A stretch of 64,000 bases of DNA. Source: Nostoc sp. C052 (GTDB lineage Bacteria; Cyanobacteriota; Cyanobacteriia; Cyanobacteriales; Nostocaceae). The notes under the pieces are model-generated. The model worked only from the letters and a program-made list of their open reading frames with translations, made no database searches and was not told where the DNA came from. The stretch covers positions 477,558 to 541,557 of the forward strand of contig NZ_CP040273.1 in the NCBI RefSeq assembly GCF_013393905.1. Reading direction: 5' to 3'. Both the position numbers and the translations under genes were made by a program. Positions 62,752 through 64,000 of the stretch are shown piece after piece (positions within the stretch are counted from its first letter, which is position 1; every line of letters starts with the position of its first letter).

Positions 62752-63062
62752 ATGATTACAGGAAAACTAGAGATTACCGCAAAAATCAACGAACTCCCTC
62801 AACCCAAGATACTGGAGAATAGCTGGCAGCAATTTGATATTGACTGTGACGGACGAATCATATCAGTTACAAAACCCAAAGTTTGGAAGAAATTGACTGA
62901 CACTGTTAGTAATTACCCCCAAATATATAGCAACAATCACTCTTCAACTCGGTCAGCAAACAGACAACAGCTTCGTATTGGATAAACCTAATGATATACA
63001 AAAAGTAAGTTTTTCAGCGCAAGCCTAAACCAGAAGTAACAGCCACGCCTGGTACTGCTTGA
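62752..63062 (+). pseudogene. Frameshifted FinO-like small protein
   Basis: The ATG at 62752 (ribosome-binding site AGAGG five bases upstream) opens MITGKLEITAKINELPQPK, then ENSWQQFDIDCDGRIISVT and KPKVWKKLTDTVSNYPQ, text that matches, from memory, small Nostoc proteins annotated as FinO-like. After NYPQ (about 62920) the frame goes wrong; the correct continuation is one base along (YIATITLQLGQQTDNSFVLD), and a second shift near 63020 gives KPKPEVTATPGTA and a stop at 63062. Two indels thus broke a ~110-residue gene. It lies 11 bp after the NTPase stop, so it may once have been part of that transcript. Confidence 0.6.
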
Positions 63063-63256
63063 GCCAGGGTAATCACACCCTACACAGAAAGAGGTGCTAC
63101 CAACCCTCGATTACCCCTAAAGCAATCCTTAGCAAATATGGAGGTCACAAGTAAAAATCAAAACGACACTAGATACCAGAAGACCAGAAGTTCTGTAAGA
63201 TCAAAACGAACAACAAATGGAGGGAGATACACAACACCAAAAATTTAAAGGACAAA

Positions 63257-63382
63257 ATGCCACTAAAGAGTAGGCGCTTTGTCCAAGGCTCAAAAAACCG
63301 AATAATTTCAGAGCGGGGTTATCTCAAAGCAACCAAAGCAGTGGTAGTTAAAGTTTGGCGACTTGTTTCCACTGACTGGTAA
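63257..63382 (+). CDS. Possible small protein
   Basis: A 41-codon frame starting at ATG 63257 reads MPLKSRRFVQGSKNRIISER, then GYLKATKAVVVKVWRLVSTD and ends at TAA. It is basic and followed 41 bp later by a strong hairpin with T-tract. The ribosome-binding site (AAAGGAC) is weak and no family was recognised. The surrounding 63063-64000 region holds nothing else coding. Confidence 0.25.
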   Translation: MPLKSRRFVQGSKNRIISERGYLKATKAVVVKVWRLVSTDW

Positions 63383-63423
63383 AAAGAGATTAAGTCCACG
63401 CTGCTTCTTGTATTATACGAGAA

Positions 63424-63460
63424 GCCGCACGAAACTCACCAGTTTCGTGTGGCAATTTTT
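63424..63460 (+). terminator. Strong rho-independent-type terminator
   Basis: GCCGCACGAAACT (63424-63436) pairs along 13 positions (one G-U) with AGTTTCGTGTGGC (63441-63453) around a CACC loop, followed by AATTTTTG. A second small stem GCTTCT/AGAAGC lies directly upstream (63402-63424, sharing a base). This is the best terminator structure in the window, yet only relics and a tiny frame lie upstream, so it may end a small RNA or the NTPase transcript. Confidence 0.65.
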
Positions 63461-63541
63461 GTTGTTGAAATTCATAAGTTTCTGTAAAGTTAAGTTTGAT
63501 TAAGAAATATCCCGAATTTTGTAGCAAAAAATAGTAGCAGC

Positions 63542-63623
63542 GCGAATAACAGTTATCAGTTACCAGTTATCAATAAGGAGTAGACCTTTATTTGATAACT
63601 GTTAACTGTTGACTGATAACTGA
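63542..63623. repeat. GTTATCAGTTA-type tandem/inverted repeat
   Basis: Several variants of AACAGTTATCAGTTACCAG and TTGATAACTGTTAACTGTTG alternate, forming an imperfect palindrome of about 80 bp. It is a typical low-complexity repeat of Nostoc-type intergenic DNA. Confidence 0.6.
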
Positions 63624-63741
63624 TACAACCCCCTCTGAGCTTGTCAACCAAGTTATCAGGGGATAAATATAGTGAAAAACAGAGAACGCCCCAAGAGCGC
63701 GGTGTTAGAGCGCATGGGGTCGAGTGCAGCTTTCGCACGGC

Positions 63742-63943
63742 AATTTTGTGCTGTGACGAAGGGAAATTTTCGGAATATTCAGGCTAATAGTCTGGCAAGT
63801 CAACTTTGCATGGTGGTTAGCAGAGGGGCAGAGGGGCTCTTGGGCAGAGGGGAAAGAACTTGTATAAGCCTCTCCTCTGCTCCCCTGCTCCCCTGCACAA
63901 GCGCCGACCTCCACCCAGTAATTTTGGGTTGGCGAACTGCTAG
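63742..63943. repeat. Long repeat, copy B (inverted copy of 22561-22762)
   Basis: Read on the minus strand this begins CTAGCAGTTCGCCAACCC at 63943 and shares blocks with copy A: CTGGGTGGAGGTCGGC, GGGGAGCAGAGGAGAG, TACAAGTTCTTTCCCC and GCAAAGTT. Copy A is followed by the tyrosine recombinase cassette; copy B has no recombinase gene on either side within the window. The two are 41 kb apart in opposite orientation. Confidence 0.75.
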
Positions 63944-64000
63944 AGCAAGAGTTTCGCAGCTTGAAAGAGTTCTCTCTAAGGAATTCCGAGGGGAGAACCG

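Noticed and set aside
63424..63460. Group II intron domain V or Yfr1-type RNA
   Set aside because: The stem lacks the AGC triad, bulge and GNRA loop of domain V, and the single-stranded motif of Yfr1 is absent.
63960..64000. Possible intron end at the window edge
   Set aside because: The last bases form a simple hairpin (GTTCTCTCT with AGGGGAGAAC); no reverse transcriptase or domain structure is visible.
1..64000. CRISPR arrays, tRNA or rRNA genes
   Set aside because: No regularly spaced repeats, no T-loop consensus in a cloverleaf context and no rRNA-like sequence were found by reading; a covariance search could still reveal small RNAs.

Overview
The window reads as chromosome of a filamentous, Nostoc-like cyanobacterium (order Nostocales). 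Evidence: the HIP1 octamer GCGATCGC is scattered throughout (for example 207-214); AT-rich spacers are loaded with small palindromic repeats and MITE-like elements; and the gene families are typical of this group (CHAT-TPR, haemagglutinin-type secreted proteins with SALACR ends, 4-Cys Ser/Thr kinases with TPRs, HTH-NACHT and HTH/NB-ARC NTPases, DUF3122, GAF histidine kinases). No rRNA, tRNA or CRISPR array was recognised. Family assignments come from reading the sequences; no database search was run.

Layout. 1-3.3 kb: a lower-glycolysis/fermentation cluster (pyruvate kinase-like, L-lactate dehydrogenase, phosphoglycerate mutase). 3.5-9.1 kb: an orphan histidine kinase, a 116-bp MITE with 8-bp target duplication, a DUF3775-like gene, an HTH-NACHT NTPase, a small RHH-like protein and the C-terminal relic of an MgtA-type ATPase. 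9.6-13.4 kb: a MacA/MacB-type exporter in adaptor-permease-ATPase order. 13.4-21.3 kb (minus strand): exported DUF3122 and rhodanese proteins and two large P-type ATPases, the second coupled to a PspC-domain membrane protein. 22-25.2 kb: a tyrosine-recombinase cassette of three almost touching genes, preceded by a ~200-bp repeat whose inverted copy lies at 63.7-63.9 kb, then an antitoxin-like gene with a truncated HNH partner. 25.8-37.8 kb: an ion-homeostasis and envelope island (ClC-CBS-USP, OmpR-type two-component system, DUF389, MscS, DUF2254, CPA1 antiporter, LapA) interspersed with gene relics. 37.8-48.8 kb: a GAF histidine kinase and redox genes: a six-gene putative operon (DM13 lipoprotein, SDR, FMN reductase, aquaporin, cupin, NAD(P)H/2Fe-2S reductase), egtD, two msrA genes, a peroxiredoxin, plus several relics. 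49-52.5 kb: a plasmid-like DNA-associated protein, a small membrane protein, a secreted thioredoxin and a GNAT enzyme.

52.6-62.7 kb holds the most system-like block: an exported haemagglutinin-type protein overlapped by an exported TPR-CHAT (caspase-like) protein, tail-to-tail with an exported FecR-/FN3-like protein and a membrane Ser/Thr kinase with a C-terminal TPR region, followed by an HTH/NB-ARC STAND NTPase. Several products appear directed to the periplasm or surface. A pseudogenised FinO-like gene, a strong hairpin and the second copy of the long repeat end the window.

The other recurring theme is repeat-driven change: at least five different MITE-like elements, four with direct repeats at their flanks, two short palindromic repeats inserted in frame inside genes, and many truncated or frameshifted genes.
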